Below are positions 43,894-53,346 of a DNA stretch of 64,000 nucleotides, piece after piece. The position numbers and the translations under genes were made by a program. Position 1 is the first letter of the stretch. Every line of letters starts with the position of its first letter. This stretch comes from Paulinella micropora (lineage: Eukaryota > Cercozoa > Imbricatea > Euglyphida > Paulinellidae). The DNA lies in contig WBZZ01001696.1 of the NCBI GenBank assembly GCA_019918135.1, positions 177,001 to 241,000 of the forward strand, in the 5' to 3' direction. The notes under the pieces were generated by a model, which was not told where the DNA came from, searched no databases, and saw nothing but the letters and a program-made list of their open reading frames with translations.

Positions 43894-45978
43894 ATGTCGG
43901 CGGGCCCCTGGTCAGCAGAAGCTCAGAGATTGCTCGGCCTGCAAGGCCAGCCCGACGGTCTAGCTAGTGCGGTCCGGTTTTTTCAGGACCTCCTGCAAAA
44001 AAAAGAGGCCGAAGAATTGTTGTTGCAAAAGCTAACGTACTTAGTACTGAGTGGCTGTATGGAATGGGGCGGAGCCAGCTTCTGGCGAACACTACTAGAC
44101 CTGGCCAGAACTGCCAACAAATGTTTAGCTAGGTCCCTAGAGCTTCTACTCACAAATCGTTGGGCCTTCTTGGCAGACCTGGTTGTCGACCATAGCTTGC
44201 AAAAACTTGCCAGCTACCACGGAACTGCGCTCTTTTATCAGCGGTTGGGTATGGCTAGCTTGTGCGAAGAAGAGAAGCCGGCCGTTACCGAGCCCAGTTC
44301 GGCGGAGGCCGCCGGGCTCCTCTGCCCGAATGATTGGCTAAAGGACTGGCGAGCGGAACGGGTGCCTAGCATAGCGGCTGCCTTCGCCAAAGTAGACTTC
44401 AGCGGTTTGTCAACCGTTGAGTTTGCTCTGGCCTGGTTTTCTTGGTTTAGGCTGGCCAACCTGCTCTATTCGCAGCTCTTGTCTACCCACCAAGTAAACA
44501 AGACCATTATTTCGATCCTGGCCCAGCTGCGTACAAAGAGGGGCTCGGACAGAGATAAGCTGTGGGCACGTTTGCCACGAGAGCTCCTGCTGAGCGAGCT
44601 GCTGGAAAAGCTGCGGATCGTGCCGACCTCCTTCTCCAACCTGGCCGTTGTCTCGCGCATCACGAGAATTATGCAACTAGTGCTCCTGGTGTCGGACGAG
44701 TCGCAGGTCTTCCAGACGCTTGCCGAGGGCAGGGACTGGCTACGCACAGAGTCTTGGCAGTGGTGTATGGCCGCGGCCCTACAGAGATCGCCGGTCTTTT
44801 TCAAGTTTTTCTTTGAGGCCCAAGTGCCCGGCACAATCACCGAAGAGAAGACCGGCTCGGCCCTAGAGGCCATGGCGTACCAGTCGGTCGTGGTTAAAGA
44901 GGAAAGATTCGCGACCGAATACCAACAATTGCCAGCCGTGCTGTGCCTAACCGAATTCTGCCAGGCGCGCAAGCAGTCGTTAGCGGGTTTCTGGCCGTCG
45001 TCCTTGATGACACACTGCTGCCCGGACTATTTCCGAATATTACGCGTAGACAGGCGTCCCTTTGAGGCTATGCAGAAACGTAAGTTCAAGTCACCTGCCG
45101 AGTACCTAGAGGTTGTGCGCGAAATTGTAAGCGCGATGTATTCGGGCAGCGGGGGTTCCGAGAAAGCACCACCACACGGGGATAGGCAGGGTGGCGGCCC
45201 CGGGCAACAGCCCCTACCGTTCTGGCGCAGGGGCGCTATAAGGGACGGCACGGGATTTCCTGGGCCATCCCAAGAACCAACAGACGAAGTTCGTAGTGAG
45301 GTCACTCTGCCTCACTCCCCCGACCGCTCCGTACACGACGACGGTTCTGCCGAGCTCGGCGCCTCTCTGCCAGAGGAAAAGGCCCGCAAGCAGAAATTGC
45401 ACAAGCAGGTCAAGCACCTGAATCAATCGCGAAAGACCTTGGCCAAGGAGACGGAGCAACTCGAAAAGGAGTGCGCGGGGGTTAGGCAAGAGCTCAGAGC
45501 AGAGCAGGCCCGGCTGCTGTCGGTACAGAAGCTTATCAAGCACACGGATCTGCAGTTGCAAGGCTTGCAGACACAGGCGGAGCAGGCCAGATCAGAGTTC
45601 GAAGCGTTGTCAGCCGAGGTCATGGCCCTGCAGGCAGAGCAAGAAACGCTGCGCCGGCAGCTAGCACAGGAGAGAAAGCAGACGGCGCCTTCTGCCTCGT
45701 ATCTCACGTCGGTGCTGCAGAATACCGACCCAGAGTCCTGGCGCGACGGGGACGACGAACCAGCTGTCAACACGCTGGTCAGCGCGTTGCAACATTTGCT
45801 AACAAGGCTGCCAGGCTATGAGGAAGGCAACTGTTGTGTCGTCTGCCAGGAGAAAGCCGAGAACCTGGCTGTTTTCTTGCCCTGCAAGCACATGCGCGTG
45901 TGTTTCACGTGCACCGTGAAACTGAAGAAGTGCCCTCTGTGCCGCGAGACTATCGAGGACTACTTTGTGCCTTTCTGA
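43894..45978 (+). CDS. C-terminal RING-finger protein, founder of a three-member family
   Basis: 694 residues from the ATG at 43894. A helical N-terminal domain of about 400 residues carries signatures shared with the genes at 49731 and 62949: LVLSGCMEWGG, ESWQWCMAAALQRSPVFFKF and LPAVLCLTEF. A linker with GTGFPGPSQE follows, then a long coiled coil (about 490-620). The C-terminal C3HC4 RING has C648, C651, C664, H666, C670, C673, C680 and C683. This RING type resembles those of IAP and other E3 ubiquitin ligases. It is likely an E3 ligase acting on host or viral proteins, dimerising through the coiled coil. The helical domain is not recognised. Moderate GC content. Confidence 0.9.
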   Translation: MSAGPWSAEAQRLLGLQGQPDGLASAVRFFQDLLQKKEAEELLLQKLTYLVLSGCMEWGGASFWRTLLDLARTANKCLARSLELLLTNRWAFLADLVVDHSLQKLASYHGTALFYQRLGMASLCEEEKPAVTEPSSAEAAGLLCPNDWLKDWRAERVPSIAAAFAKVDFSGLSTVEFALAWFSWFRLANLLYSQLLSTHQVNKTIISILAQLRTKRGSDRDKLWARLPRELLLSELLEKLRIVPTSFSNLAVVSRITRIMQLVLLVSDESQVFQTLAEGRDWLRTESWQWCMAAALQRSPVFFKFFFEAQVPGTITEEKTGSALEAMAYQSVVVKEERFATEYQQLPAVLCLTEFCQARKQSLAGFWPSSLMTHCCPDYFRILRVDRRPFEAMQKRKFKSPAEYLEVVREIVSAMYSGSGGSEKAPPHGDRQGGGPGQQPLPFWRRGAIRDGTGFPGPSQEPTDEVRSEVTLPHSPDRSVHDDGSAELGASLPEEKARKQKLHKQVKHLNQSRKTLAKETEQLEKECAGVRQELRAEQARLLSVQKLIKHTDLQLQGLQTQAEQARSEFEALSAEVMALQAEQETLRRQLAQERKQTAPSASYLTSVLQNTDPESWRDGDDEPAVNTLVSALQHLLTRLPGYEEGNCCVVCQEKAENLAVFLPCKHMRVCFTCTVKLKKCPLCRETIEDYFVPF

Positions 45979-46035
45979 GAGTGCTAATAATGCGCTGGCA
46001 AAGCAAAAAAGGATCCGCTGCCGTGAGTAGAATAC

Positions 46036-46041
46036 ATTAAA
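46036..46041 (+). terminator. ATTAAA poly(A)-like signal
   Basis: ATTAAA lies 58 bases after the stop of the RING gene. Confidence 0.45.
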
Positions 46042-46089
46042 GCTTCGAAAATTTCTTAAAGCACCATCTTTGTACTTCTGCGCTGGCCA

Positions 46090-46870
46090 GGGGGAGGGAT
46101 GTCCCTCCCTGACTGCCGAGGTTTGCGGTGCCGAAGTTTCGCGAAAGTTTGCCGATGTTTGCGGTACCTAAAGGGGAGTTTCGCGAAAGTTTGCAGAGGT
46201 TTGCGGCCCCGAAATTTTGCGAAAGTTGATCGGGTTCCGTAGAGATTCACAAAAAAAATTAAAAAGAATTTCGTCATTTCGGAAATTAGTTGGATTTTAA
46301 AATGTCAAAAAATCCGGGAGGCGACGGCGGGCGGGGTAAAAATTTACAGAAAGCACAAACTTTTCCCCGCCCGCCGTCGCCTCCCCAAATTTTTGCTCTC
46401 AAATCTTCGTAAGATTGCCGAAATGTCCTTTGCTGAAAAAAAATTCTGTCGGTAGCCGCAAAACCTGCCAGAAGTCGTTGCGCAAAAAATCTGTTGGAGT
46501 TTGCGGTAAAAGATTGTCTTGTCGCGAAATTCACCGGGTTCTGCAGAGGTTCGAAAAAAGAAGTTTGGTCCTTTCGGCAAATCTGCTAAGTGTAAAGTTC
46601 AAGAATTTGGGGAGGCGACGGCGGGCGGGGAAAAGTTTGTGCTTTCTGTAAATTTTTACCCCGCCCGCCGTCGCCTCCCGAATTTTTGCTCTCAAATCTT
46701 CGTAAGATTGCCGGAATGACCTTTGCTGCCCAAAAAAAAATTCTGTCGGTAGCCGCAAAACTCGCCAGAAACCGTTTCGCGCAAACTCGCCAGAAACCGT
46801 TTCGCGCAAACTAGCCGGAGTTGGCGGTACCAGGCTTGTCGCGAAATCCACCGGGTTCCGAGAAGATGTT
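46090..46870. repeat. Hairpin repeat cluster 3 with inverted loop
   Basis: Two units each contain a perfect 21-bp inverted repeat (GGGAGGCGACGGCGGGCGGG plus G) at 46316-46336/46365-46385 and 46610-46630/46659-46679, around a 28-base loop. The loop of the second unit (46631-46658) is the exact reverse complement of the first (46337-46364). The sequences to the right (TTTTTGCTCTCAAATCTTCG, then GCCGAAATG) are in the same direction in both. Shorter tandem repeats of TTTCGCGAAAGTTTGC lie at 46137-46220, and CCAGAAACCGTTTCGCGCAA is repeated near 46765-46810. Noncoding. Confidence 0.9.
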
Positions 46871-46989
46871 AAAGGCATCGGGCGACGCCTGTTTTCAAAT
46901 CTCACGCGGTAAAGAATTTGTTGAGTAAATTTTTTTTTGCTTGGTGATTTTTTTTTAATGCAACGATTGTCTTAAAAGAGGGTCACTCC

Positions 46990-47360
46990 TTCAAAAATGT
47001 CTAAAATTAGGGTGGTCCAAGTTCTGGACCTTTTTTTTGTCGCAGGATGTTTTGGGAGCCGGACCCCGATGGCCTCGCAGACCTTCAGGTAGTGCAACGA
47101 GACTTTGTGTTGGGCAGTGCCAGTTCACGGAGATTTCTGGCGAACTGACTTTTAAGCAAATGAATTTCACAGGGACCACCGACACCGAACTCTGTCTTTA
47201 GCAGTGTTGTTGTACGTCCCGGTTGAGGGCGCGTGTGCCCGCGCGCGCGCAGAACCAGCGGGCGGCAGCTCCAGTGGTGCTGATAGCCGCAGTTCGACAC
47301 ACGTCCGTCAGGTTTTCGATCAGGGCCTCAGTCTCTTTGCCGCTAGCGATAGTAGCTGTC
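46990..47360 (-). pseudogene. Decayed copy of the 39534-40247 F-box-like gene
   Basis: Minus-strand fragments in three frames match the C-terminal half of the gene next to RPB1: SVNWHCPT against SVNWHCLT, GPAPKTS against a VRVKNLP region, and RPLVLRA against GPLVLSA. Frameshifts break the copy repeatedly and no start remains. On the DNA level, CAGTGCCAGTT-ACGGA near 47117 matches 39628-39645. It is a dead paralog. Confidence 0.75.
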
Positions 47361-48005
47361 CTACACAAACACCTGCACACCGGCGCGCCGCCGGCGCGCC
47401 AAGTCCCACCCCGCCCCGGGCAGCATTTTGTCCAGCGCTTCGGACGCGCTGGCCCCCTGCCGGGCCGCGCACAACAGCAGGTCGAACTGTGGGCGCAGTT
47501 GCGCGAGCTTGTCCCGCAGCAGCTGCTCTATGTCGCCCGTATCGCCAGCGAGCGGCAAGGGCTCCGTGGTGCCCGGGGGTATGTCCAGGCTAACCCCGAA
47601 AGAGAACGAGACCGAGGCCTCCCCGTGCTCGCCGCCGCGCATGGTCGTGTGCACCGAGAATTGGGACTGGCCTTGCTGGTTGGGCTGGCCGAGCGAACCC
47701 TGCAGCTCGGTGCAGCCCGCGGGCCTGGTGATGAACAGGGCTTTGAACCAGGACATTTGTGGCTGGCGGGCTAGCGCTAGGAGCCAAGAGGCCGTGCGAG
47801 CGGCGCCGAAGAGCCAGCGTTGCTGGCAAAGGTCCAGGACGTGTTCCCCCGCCTCGTCCCGTGGGTCGTCGTCAGATTTGTCTTCTCCGGCCCGTTGGTA
47901 ATGCACGTGCAGAGTGACACGGCAGCCACTACCTATGAGCACGGTGCCCGTCAACCCGAAGGCGTCGAAGCCCTGCCTGCACGGTGAAACGGGTTCGGTA
48001 GCCAT
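47361..48005 (-). CDS. Unrecognised 214-residue protein
   Basis: ATG at 48005. It is mostly beta-strand-like with an amphipathic helix near the C-terminus. The middle is rich in Gly, Gln and Ser. No cysteine pattern, membrane helix or family is recognised. The basic C-terminal end (DLARRRRAGVQVFV) abuts the decayed F-box-like copy, so the original 3' end may have been altered by that rearrangement. GC-rich codon use supports coding. Confidence 0.7.
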   Translation of the reverse strand: MATEPVSPCRQGFDAFGLTGTVLIGSGCRVTLHVHYQRAGEDKSDDDPRDEAGEHVLDLCQQRWLFGAARTASWLLALARQPQMSWFKALFITRPAGCTELQGSLGQPNQQGQSQFSVHTTMRGGEHGEASVSFSFGVSLDIPPGTTEPLPLAGDTGDIEQLLRDKLAQLRPQFDLLLCAARQGASASEALDKMLPGAGWDLARRRRAGVQVFV

Positions 48006-48337
48006 GCCTTCTTCTGTCGCAAAAGAACGGCGCCGATCCTCCCGCCGCCCCTGGCAAAGCCCAAAAAAAAGGTTACCAAAAAAAAACAGTCAGTCGACCT
48101 TTTGGAACAAAAAGGACAGGCACCTTTGGGGGAGGGAGGCAAAAAAAAGACCGGGGGAGGAAGGGGGGGGGGCCAAATGGTAGGTAAAGATGAACGAAAT
48201 GTGTCAGCACTTGTTCTCACTGGCCCCCCCCCTCGGTCACCTTGGGTTCTCCTTTGAACTCAACGGCCGGGGAAAAAAAGGCGCATTGGCACACACTTGT
48301 TTTCAACAAAAAAAGACAAGTTAGCACACAATTCGTC
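48006..48337. other. Divergent intergenic region
   Basis: A, C and G runs with no coding signal between the divergent starts at 48005 and 48338. Confidence 0.5.
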
Positions 48338-49399
48338 ATGCCCACGACCGGTACGGAGAAGCCCAGCAAGCGAATCCTGTGGCTGCTCCGCCAGGCAGAA
48401 CAAGGAATAGCTCTGGCCCAGTTCAAGCTGGGGGTTTGTTACGATGCGGGACACGGCGTGCCGCAGGACCAGGCCCGGGCTGCAAGGTGGTACATGCGCG
48501 CGGCGGCACAGAAATTGGACCGTGCGCAGTACCACCTGGGGGTGTGCTACGACCTCGGCTACGGGGTGCCGCGGGACCACCTCCGGGCCGAACAATATTT
48601 TACCCTGGCGGCCGAGCAGGGCCTGGCCGACGCGCAGTTCTGTCTGGGCGTGTGTTACCGCGACAGGTATCGCGACTACTGCCGCGCGGTAAAATACCTG
48701 ACCCTGGCCGCAACGGCGGGACATACCGGCGCGAGCGTCGAACTCTGGAAATGCTACTCTGGTGGCACCGGCGTGCCGCCGGACAGCCAGAAGGCGATCG
48801 AGTACCTGACGGCCGCGGCGGCCAAGGGCGATGCCGTGGCCCAATATAATCTAGGTACTTGCTACGAGAGCGGGAACGGCGTGCCGCAAAACATGTGCCA
48901 GGCAGCGACGTGGTTGGCCCGGGCGGCAGAGCAAGGCCACCGCGGGGCACAGCTGAGCCTCGGGCTCTGCTACTACTACGGAGAAGGGGTGACCGTGGAC
49001 TTACAGCAGGCGCGCGATTGGTTTGGGCGGGCGGGAGAGCAGGGGGACGCCCTCGCGCAGTACTACGTGCATGTCTGTGAGCAGGACGAGACGGAGCCTG
49101 GGCTGCCCGTGGACCGGGCCGTCGGACTTTCGTACCTGGCGGCCGCCGCGGAGCAGGGGAATCCAGACGCGGATTATGTGCTGGGCAGGTTGTACCGCGA
49201 CGGGGAGGGCGTACCCCGCGACCTGGAAAGGGCCACCAACCACTTTGTGCGAGCCGCAACGGGGGGGTGCGCAGATTCCCTGCTAGAGCTCCAGGCCCTG
49301 CGCCGTGCCAGGCGGACTAAGAAAAGGCGGGCGAGGCGCAAACAGAAAGCCACCACGTCTAATGGAGTCAACGGAACTGCTGGGCCGGCTCAGCCCTGA
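48338..49399 (+). CDS. Sel1-repeat protein
   Basis: 353 residues from the ATG at 48338. About eight Sel1-like repeats run from residue 20 to 325 with the usual pattern A-x-A-Q-x-x-LG-x-C-Y-x-x-G-x-GV-P-x-D. Examples are AQFKLGVCYDAGHGVPQD, AQYNLGTCYESGNGVPQN and ADYVLGRLYRDGEGVPRD. Sel1 repeats form alpha-helical solenoids that scaffold protein complexes, often at the ER or in signalling. The C-terminal ~30 residues are strongly basic (RRARRTKKRRARRKQK), a likely nuclear or nucleolar targeting signal. There is no signal peptide. Acquisition from a host or bacterium is plausible but not shown. Confidence 0.95.
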   Translation: MPTTGTEKPSKRILWLLRQAEQGIALAQFKLGVCYDAGHGVPQDQARAARWYMRAAAQKLDRAQYHLGVCYDLGYGVPRDHLRAEQYFTLAAEQGLADAQFCLGVCYRDRYRDYCRAVKYLTLAATAGHTGASVELWKCYSGGTGVPPDSQKAIEYLTAAAAKGDAVAQYNLGTCYESGNGVPQNMCQAATWLARAAEQGHRGAQLSLGLCYYYGEGVTVDLQQARDWFGRAGEQGDALAQYYVHVCEQDETEPGLPVDRAVGLSYLAAAAEQGNPDADYVLGRLYRDGEGVPRDLERATNHFVRAATGGCADSLLELQALRRARRTKKRRARRKQKATTSNGVNGTAGPAQP

Positions 49400-49730
49400 A
49401 GGTTTGGGCAGGGCGGGGCTACAACCCCTCTTTTCCTTGCTAGAAAAAAGGGGTGGCCAAAAGAAAAAAGCGTGGACAGAAGGCGGGAGTGTGGAGGTGG
49501 GGGCGGGGGGAGATCGCGAAACCGAGAAAAGGGGAGGGCAGGGTTTTTTCTTTCTTGCAGATCGCCGCGCTTGCATTTGCAGGACTTTTCCCGCGCGGGG
49601 GAAGAGGAGGGAGGGGTTGGGAAGAAGGGTCGGCAAACCTCCAAGCCCAAAACAAAATGTATAGCTGCATGGCCCGGGCAAAAATAAATAAAAACACTTG
49701 TTTTGAAGAGTAGTAGCTGAGAAACGCTCA
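49400..49730. other. Intergenic region, no gene seen
   Basis: Purine-rich with A and G runs. AAATAAATAAAAAC near 49683-49696 could be the 3' signal of the Sel1 gene. Confidence 0.45.
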
Positions 49731-51281
49731 ATGTCGAAGGGCCCCTTGATCCAAAGCTTATCTAGCTACACCGAGGCAATACTTAACCTGCAGGATAAGC
49801 CCGGGGGTCTAACGCTAGCAGTCTATCTCCTTCGAGAGCTACTGAAAGAAGAGAAGGGCTCAGTGCAAACCAACATAGCCTACTTGATAAGGAGTGGTTG
49901 CATGGAATGGGGCGGAGTCGCCCTCTTGAAAGAATTAGCCAAGCAGTTTAAACCCCACAGGGAGCGCATAATTGTCACTTTTACCCTTCGTGCCCTGCAC
50001 TTGGCATTCGTGGTTTCCGCTGAAAGCGAGGAAGAAAAGTTAGTCAAGAACCGCGATATCGAGTTCTTGAACAATTATATTGATACCTGCGAGTGTGACA
50101 AGAAGCACACTGACGGCGTCGCGGTCGGGAAGGTACGAGCACGCGAAATTCCAGACGAGTTGTTGGCGGAATGGCAAGAGGGACGCACACAGGAAGTGTC
50201 GGCACGCGTGGCCGGCCTAGAGTTCAGCGGCCTGACAACTGTCGGGTTTGCGCTGGTCTGGTTCTCGTGGTTCAGGTTGGCCTGCTTGATCTTTTCGCGG
50301 CTTTCGCGACAACCAAAGTACGCGGGGGGTTCTACTATCCTGGTGTTCCTGTCCAAGCTAGCTAAAAAGGCTAAAGGGAGTGAATCCGAAAGACAGAAAC
50401 CCCGGGCACTTTGGCCAGAAGAGCTCCTGCTTTGTGACTTGCTGGACAAGCTGCGGATTCCGTTCGACGAAATACCTACCCTGCCAGTGGTCTTGCGTAT
50501 CACCAGGATCCTGCAACTAGCACTCCTGGTATCGGACCAAGCGCTGATATTCCAAACACTTGCCGTCGGCAAGGATCTGTTGTGCACCTACGATTGGCAG
50601 TGGTGTATGGCCGCGGCCCTGCAAAGATCGCCCGTGTTTTTCAGGTTCTTTCTGAACGCGCAGTCACCCCGCACGGTCGACACTGAGAAAATCCAGTCGG
50701 CCTTCGAGGCAATTGTGTACCAAGCGTTTTTTGAAACCAACGCCGTAACTAAGATTAAGGCCGACCAATTACCAGCCGTACTGTGCCTAGCTCAATACAG
50801 CCTCGCACAAGGTTATTTATTGGGGGAGAGTTGGTTATCTTGGAACCCCCGCCCCGCGTATGTCGACATATTGGAAGGGGACTGTAACACAGAACCATTC
50901 GAACACGCGAAGAAGGAGCCTAGGCTACAGACACCCCAGGAGTTCTTGGTGTATGTGCGTTCATTTCTAGAAGGCATCTACAACACCGGCGCGAAAGTCT
51001 CCCATCTAGGTGTACAGCCAGAAAACAAGGAGCAAGCACCCGCACTCAAGGTTACGAAGGAGCAAGCACACAAGGGTAAGAAGGAGCAAGCACCCGCACT
51101 CAAGGGTACGAAGGAGCAAGCACACGAGGGTAAGAGGGAGCAAGCACCCGCACTCAAGGGTACGAAGGAGCAAGCACACGAGGGTAAGAAGGGCCCCGAA
51201 CAACGAGCCGCCGCCCTTGAATTCGTGCGCAAGGGCGCGGTCAGGGGCGGCACGGGATTTTCTTGGGCAGCCCAAGAATAG
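49731..51281 (+). CDS. RING-family paralog 2, part before in-frame TAG
   Basis: 516 residues from the ATG at 49731. It is homologous over its length to the N-terminal domain of the 43894 gene: LIRSGCMEWGG, DWQWCMAAALQRSPVFFRF, LPAVLCLAQY. Near residues 435-485 it has a tandem repeat of about 19 residues (KEQAPALKGTKEQAHEGKK) not present in the paralog. It then shares GTGFSWAAQE with GTGFPGPSQE, where a TAG at 51279 ends the frame. Without the coiled coil and RING it could act as a dominant-negative or scaffold version. Lower GC than most genes. Confidence 0.85.
   Translation: MSKGPLIQSLSSYTEAILNLQDKPGGLTLAVYLLRELLKEEKGSVQTNIAYLIRSGCMEWGGVALLKELAKQFKPHRERIIVTFTLRALHLAFVVSAESEEEKLVKNRDIEFLNNYIDTCECDKKHTDGVAVGKVRAREIPDELLAEWQEGRTQEVSARVAGLEFSGLTTVGFALVWFSWFRLACLIFSRLSRQPKYAGGSTILVFLSKLAKKAKGSESERQKPRALWPEELLLCDLLDKLRIPFDEIPTLPVVLRITRILQLALLVSDQALIFQTLAVGKDLLCTYDWQWCMAAALQRSPVFFRFFLNAQSPRTVDTEKIQSAFEAIVYQAFFETNAVTKIKADQLPAVLCLAQYSLAQGYLLGESWLSWNPRPAYVDILEGDCNTEPFEHAKKEPRLQTPQEFLVYVRSFLEGIYNTGAKVSHLGVQPENKEQAPALKVTKEQAHKGKKEQAPALKGTKEQAHEGKREQAPALKGTKEQAHEGKKGPEQRAAALEFVRKGAVRGGTGFSWAAQE
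51037..51195. repeat. 57-bp tandem repeat coding KEQAPALKGTKEQAHEGK
   Basis: About 2.5 near-identical copies of AAGGAGCAAGCACCCGCACT-type units. They are specific to RING-family paralog 2 and absent from the paralog at 43894. Confidence 0.85.
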
Positions 51282-51788
51282 GAGAGCCACGACGAAGACG
51301 ACGCCTTCCCGGAAAGTGACGTGGCTGTCCACACCGGTTCGGACGACGTGGCAAGCAGTGCGGTGAACTCTAGTTCTCGGCTCGGCGTAGCGGGCAGTGC
51401 GGTGAACTCTAGTTCTCGGCCCGGCGTAGTAGACATACAGGACCGGATGGCCGAGCCCAATGACCGTGCCGAGCCGCCTGTGGAGCCCCCTGCCGAGCCC
51501 CGGGAAGGGGACACGGACCGCAAAGAAAAATTGAACAAGCAGATCAAGCGTCTGAGGCAAGAGCGGAAGGCCCTGGAAACAGCCAAAAAGCAGCTCGAAG
51601 ACGAATGCGCACAGCTCAGGGAGGAGGCCAGGCTAGCAAAGGCCCGGCTGAAACTCATGAAAAAGTCTGTGCAGGAAACAACCGGTACGCTGGAATTGCT
51701 AGAGCAACGAACAGAGCTGCTCAGAAGAGAGTTTAACGCGCTGACAGGCGAGGTCTCAGTCGTGTGGTCTGAACCGGGAAGTATTTAG
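51282..51788 (+). pseudogene. RING-family paralog 2 continuation after TAG, RING lost
   Basis: The same frame stays open after the TAG for 168 codons. It contains a repeat NSSSRLGVAGSAV, then a coiled coil matching the paralog: KLNKQIKRLRQERKALE against KLHKQVKHLNQSRKTLA, and RREFNALTGEV against RSEFEALSAEV. It stops at 51786 before any RING. The first ATG after the TAG is at 51447. The gene is therefore a RING-less relative with either a nonsense mutation (CAG to TAG would suffice) or a read-through stop. Confidence 0.75.
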
Positions 51789-51845
51789 CTGCTGTGCTCA
51801 CCTGGGCCCAACCAGTAGTCTTAAAAGGCCGTCGCTGCTGTAGGT

Positions 51846-51851
51846 ATTAAA
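51846..51851 (+). terminator. ATTAAA poly(A)-like signal
   Basis: ATTAAA lies 58 bases after the end of the RING-family paralog 2 reading frame, between convergent genes. Its presence suggests the transcript extends past the internal TAG. Confidence 0.4.
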
Positions 51852-51876
51852 AAAGGGCCAATCGACATTTTTTTTT

Positions 51877-53346
51877 TTACTCTCTGGTTATTTCCGCCGA
51901 CGTCACGACGGCGCACCCCGCCAAGGTAATTCCGCCGGGCAGGTTCGTTACGAACTGCCACGCGTTGTGCTCCTCGTTATAACGCTCGACGCTGGCCAGG
52001 GGCTCCTGGTTGGCGTCGGTGCCCCCCAGCACGTACAGCTCACCGCCGAGCACCGCCGCGCACGAATCCTCGCGCGCCTGGAGCATGGGCGCTATTTCGT
52101 GCCACGTGTTCAGGGCCGGGTCGTAGCGTTCGACGGACCTGAGCGTGTGCCCCCCCGTAGCTAGCCCGCCCACGGCATACACCCGTTGCTTTAGCACCGC
52201 CGACGAGCAGCCCCACCGGGCGGTCTTCAGCGGCGCTATGGTTTGCCACTGAGTGTCGCGCTCCAGGTCCCTCTTCTCCGCGTGGTCCAGGATCTGGTTG
52301 TGGTTGTCTATGCCGCCGAACACGTACGCGTACCCCTGCGCGATCGCTCCGCCGAAGTAGCCCCTGGGACGGGACAGGCTGGCACAGCCGGACCAACCGT
52401 TAGCGGCGGCGTCGTACCGCAGCACGTCGCTGGTGTACCTGCCCAGGCAACAACCACCCAGCACATACAAACTTCCGTTGAACGGCAGCGCGACGGAACC
52501 CACCACTTCGCGTGGCACCCCCGCAATAGCCTGCCAGCCCTCTTCCCGGCCCGTGTTTAGGCGCTCCGCCGTCGTCGTCCTGGTGTTCGAGGGCGCCAGA
52601 CCGCCTATCGCGTACAGCTCGCCGTTGAGTGCCGCGCCGGCGAAACTCGAGCGCGCTTGCGTCAGGCTAGCGCGCCTGGCCCAGACGTCGTGCCTGGGGT
52701 CGTAGCAGTGCGTAGCCGCGAGACGGTCGAAGTCGTCCGGGGGGTTCGGGCCGTAGCCGCCGAACACGTACAACAACTCGCCGCCCGCCGGGACCTTGAC
52801 CGTCTTCGTGCTGGCCCGCGACAGCGTCGAGAGCGTAATTTCCAGGCGCCGGTCCACGTGGTCTAGGTTAGCCTCTACTTCCAGCACGCTCTGCCGGCGC
52901 AGCTGCTGTAAGGCCTTCTTGTGCTGACCGATCGCCCTGTGCACTTGGTACAGTTCTTGGCTAAGCACACCATCCTGTTCGGAGTCGCTGTTTTCCACGC
53001 GGACGCGTAGCGCCTTGCTCTCGGAGTGCAGACGATTGAGCTCCTGCCGGTGCCCACTAATCTCGTCTTCGAGCCGGCGCCGGGCGCCCGCGCTGGCGTC
53101 GGACAGGTCCCGCCACTTGGTGTGGGTGCTGGCGACAAGCAGGGACAGCTGGCCGTCCCTGTTTGTGCGCGTGATTTCCAGGCTCACGCGGTCGTCCTGC
53201 TGTTGCCAGGTGAAGCGATCGCCCAACGTCTGGCACAGCTGCTCCACGTTCTGTAGCAATTGTTCGAACACTGGCACTGGGTGCCGCGGGGCGCCGGGCG
53301 TGGCTGGCTCTGCCAGCCTCCTTTTCTTGTGGCACTCTTCTTGCAT
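51877..53346 (-). CDS. Coiled-coil plus kelch-repeat protein
   Basis: 489 residues from the ATG at 53346. Residues about 25-185 are a coiled coil. From about 195 to 485 there are six kelch repeats, each with a double Gly (VFGGYG, AIGGLA, VLGGCC, VFGGID, AVGGLA, VLGGTD) and the downstream Tyr/Trp pair (for example VERYDPALNTWHEIAPM). They form a beta-propeller that binds protein partners. There is no BTB or F-box at the N-terminus, unlike poxvirus BTB-kelch proteins. A copy of the last repeats lies as a dead fragment at 59447-59660. It is likely a substrate-binding adaptor. Confidence 0.93.
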   Translation of the reverse strand: MQEECHKKRRLAEPATPGAPRHPVPVFEQLLQNVEQLCQTLGDRFTWQQQDDRVSLEITRTNRDGQLSLLVASTHTKWRDLSDASAGARRRLEDEISGHRQELNRLHSESKALRVRVENSDSEQDGVLSQELYQVHRAIGQHKKALQQLRRQSVLEVEANLDHVDRRLEITLSTLSRASTKTVKVPAGGELLYVFGGYGPNPPDDFDRLAATHCYDPRHDVWARRASLTQARSSFAGAALNGELYAIGGLAPSNTRTTTAERLNTGREEGWQAIAGVPREVVGSVALPFNGSLYVLGGCCLGRYTSDVLRYDAAANGWSGCASLSRPRGYFGGAIAQGYAYVFGGIDNHNQILDHAEKRDLERDTQWQTIAPLKTARWGCSSAVLKQRVYAVGGLATGGHTLRSVERYDPALNTWHEIAPMLQAREDSCAAVLGGELYVLGGTDANQEPLASVERYNEEHNAWQFVTNLPGGITLAGCAVVTSAEITRE

